From assembly GCA_035967665.1 (NCBI GenBank), contig JAYWLB010000060.1, positions 1-64,000 on the forward strand: a stretch of 64,000 nt of DNA, in the 5' to 3' direction. The stretch is from Arctic95D-9 sp035967665 (lineage in GTDB: Bacteria; Verrucomicrobiota; Verrucomicrobiia; Verrucomicrobiales; DEV007). The notes below the pieces were generated by a model. It ran no database searches. It had not been told where the DNA came from and saw nothing but the letters and a program-made list of their open reading frames with translations. This document shows positions 62,692 to 64,000 of the stretch, one piece after another (the stretch's first letter is position 1; every line of letters begins with the position of its first letter). Position numbers and translations under genes: made by a program.

Positions 62692-63057
62692 ATGAAGCAG
62701 GGAAAGTGCACCGCGATTTCGCCGATCGTTTACGCTGGCAATCTGGAGCGATCGATCGATTTCTACGTGCGGGTTCTCGGTTTCAAGGTTGGCGCGAGTA
62801 TGGAGGGATACGCCTATATGATTCGTGACGGAGCGGCGATTCGGCTGCTTGGAGCCGGTGAGGGGTCGAGCGGAGGTGAGCAGTCGTGCTACATCTGCGT
62901 TGAGAACATCGACGATCTCTACGCAGAGTTGAAGACGCAATTGGATCTCCTCGCAGACGGCAGAGTGGTTCCGCCCTTCAATCAGCCCTACGGACAGCGT
63001 GAGTTCCATGTCATCGACGAAGACGGTCTTCTCATCTTCTTCGGGGAAGCCGTCTGA
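62692..63057 (+). CDS. VOC (glyoxalase/bleomycin resistance) family protein
   Basis: 121 residues. SPIVYAGNLERSIDFYVRVLGFKVG is the first beta-alpha-beta-beta-beta unit and YICVENIDDLYAELKTQ...REFHVIDEDGLLIFFGE the second. The final Glu is a likely metal ligand; the usual His of the first unit is not obvious, so metal binding may be weak. Function could be an epimerase, lyase or antibiotic-binding protein. The 177 bp before it and the 218 bp after it show no features. Confidence 0.85.
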   Translation: MKQGKCTAISPIVYAGNLERSIDFYVRVLGFKVGASMEGYAYMIRDGAAIRLLGAGEGSSGGEQSCYICVENIDDLYAELKTQLDLLADGRVVPPFNQPYGQREFHVIDEDGLLIFFGEAV

Positions 63058-63275
63058 CCTTCAAACGAGCCGCTCATCCCCGACTCCACCGTATGGCACG
63101 GGGCGGAATACTCGCGCAGGGACGGGGTGTCTATTTGAAGGTCGAGTTGTTTAAAGCACAGCTTTCAGATCCGGGCGGTAAAGCGTGAATTCCCCTCCTG
63201 CTATTTATCGGTTCCCCGAGAATCCTGACAATGACTCTGTCGTTGAAACGTGAGTCTCCCTCAATCACCGTGGCG

Positions 63276-64000
63276 CTACCCGAGCCTTGCGATCGCCGGG
63301 ATCAAAACCATGAGAATGGAGGCGGTCAGCTTGAGCCAGTCGGCCTGCGTTTTCGTTTGTGCGATCTCTTCAAGCCAGTAGGGAATGCGAAGGGGCAGAT
63401 AGAAGATGAGGAAGAGGAGCGAGCTCACGAAGAGGTTTACGACAAGCATGACCGGATTCTCTTTTTCCAGGGACAGGTTGATCGTGATCGCTCCCCAGGT
63501 CGCTGAATAGGCGATGCAGGCATAGCTGAGGAGAATGAGGTCGAGGAGCCACTCGCGCCTGTTCGGTCGCTCGTAGCGGGCGTCAGCTTCCGGTTCCGGT
63601 TCCGATTTGGTCGACTCTCCGGTGTCGCTTTTGTCCCACATCAGAAATCCCAGGAAGACGAGCTCTTTAATGACAATGACAGGGAACAGCAGTGCGAGCC
63701 ATGTGGGCATTTCCGATCCGGAGCTTTCTGAAATCTTAACGCCGAAGGCACCGGCAGCCAGAAAAAGCAGGATGATGGAGATCACCGCGTGAAACATCCA
63801 GAGAATGAACCCGGCTCCGGTCGAATCCCCGTATTCCCGGGCCGCTGTCCGCACAAAACGAAGTTTGGCAGGGAAGGCGTAAACTTCAGCCAGTGAAATT
63901 CCGATGATGAGAAAACCTAACCAATGCACTCTCGAGTCCGGGACTCTCATTGCCTTGTCGGCGGCTTCGACCACGAGCGGACCGAGGGTGAGGAAATAGA
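63276..64000 (-). CDS. multi-pass membrane protein, 5' end beyond the window
   Basis: At least 241 residues. The frame stays open to the window edge, with YFLTLGPLVVEAADKAM forming the end of a hydrophobic helix before the first internal start at 63974. The true start is therefore outside. About five or six membrane helices are visible, with a hydrophilic Glu/Pro-rich loop at about residues 120-145 of the visible part. No family is recognised. Confidence 0.7.
   Translation of the reverse strand, partial: YFLTLGPLVVEAADKAMRVPDSRVHWLGFLIIGISLAEVYAFPAKLRFVRTAAREYGDSTGAGFILWMFHAVISIILLFLAAGAFGVKISESSGSEMPTWLALLFPVIVIKELVFLGFLMWDKSDTGESTKSEPEPEADARYERPNRREWLLDLILLSYACIAYSATWGAITINLSLEKENPVMLVVNLFVSSLLFLIFYLPLRIPYWLEEIAQTKTQADWLKLTASILMVLIPAIARLG

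Overview
The window looks like a chromosome segment of a free-living, probably marine or aquatic member of the Verrucomicrobiota. The evidence is a type IV pilus-like cluster of the Akkermansia Amuc_1098-1102 kind, several 'planctomycete-type' cytochrome c gene pairs (PSD1/DUF1549/DUF1553 with DUF1501, and DUF1592 with DUF1552), a Planctomycetes/Verrucomicrobia-type sigma factor with a FecR/LamG partner, an SHD1-domain protein and a sulfatase. Shine-Dalgarno sequences are weak throughout, so several starts were chosen from signal peptides and overlaps. I saw no rRNA, tRNA, CRISPR array, integrase or transposase.

Layout. 0.1-9.0 kb (minus strand): one long pilus operon running PilT ATPase, PilM-, PilN-, PilO- and PilP-like proteins, three atypical prepilin-like proteins, PilC and a major pilin. 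The secretin is divergent at 9.1-11.5 kb. 11.7-18 kb: rhomboid protease, RecQ, a Gfo/Idh/MocA oxidoreductase, a tandemly duplicated GTAG-type palindromic repeat, RidA, a DUF2383 ferritin-like protein and a cysteine-free Cu/Zn superoxide dismutase. 18-31 kb: a DUF1553/DUF1501 pair, a GT4-GT2 glycosyltransferase fusion, SRPBCC protein, EngB and RsgA GTPases, TspO, and a DUF1592/DUF1552 pair. 31-35.6 kb: RlmI-like methyltransferase, LacI regulator, rhodanese lipoprotein, DUF2288 protein and a secreted SHD1-metalloprotease. 35.7-47.3 kb: two further PSD1-DUF1553/DUF1501 pairs, the second in an operon with an ECF sigma factor and a FecR-LamG protein. 47.3-57 kb: phosphatase, kinase, SDR, SGNH esterase, metallophosphoesterase, patatin, two unusual genes with in-frame TGA codons, and a sulfatase. 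57-64 kb: a frameshifted conserved gene, hexose-6-phosphate mutarotase, TruA, a YchJ-like protein, a possible small RNA, a cyclase-family protein, a VOC protein and a membrane protein cut by the window end.

Functional picture. The cell builds a pilus-like envelope machine and exports many Tat and Sec substrates, including predicted c-type cytochromes, a sulfatase, esterases and phosphatases. This suits an organism that degrades polysaccharides at the cell surface.

The most interesting observation is at 53.3-55.0 kb. Two neighbouring secreted-protein genes each contain one in-frame TGA followed, after exactly 19 nt, by an almost identical 20-nt hairpin element. In the larger gene the TGA codon lies where a thioredoxin-like CxxC cysteine would be. 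Selenocysteine insertion with a bacterial SECIS-like element is my leading explanation. It cannot be proved from this window, which contains no selenocysteine machinery.
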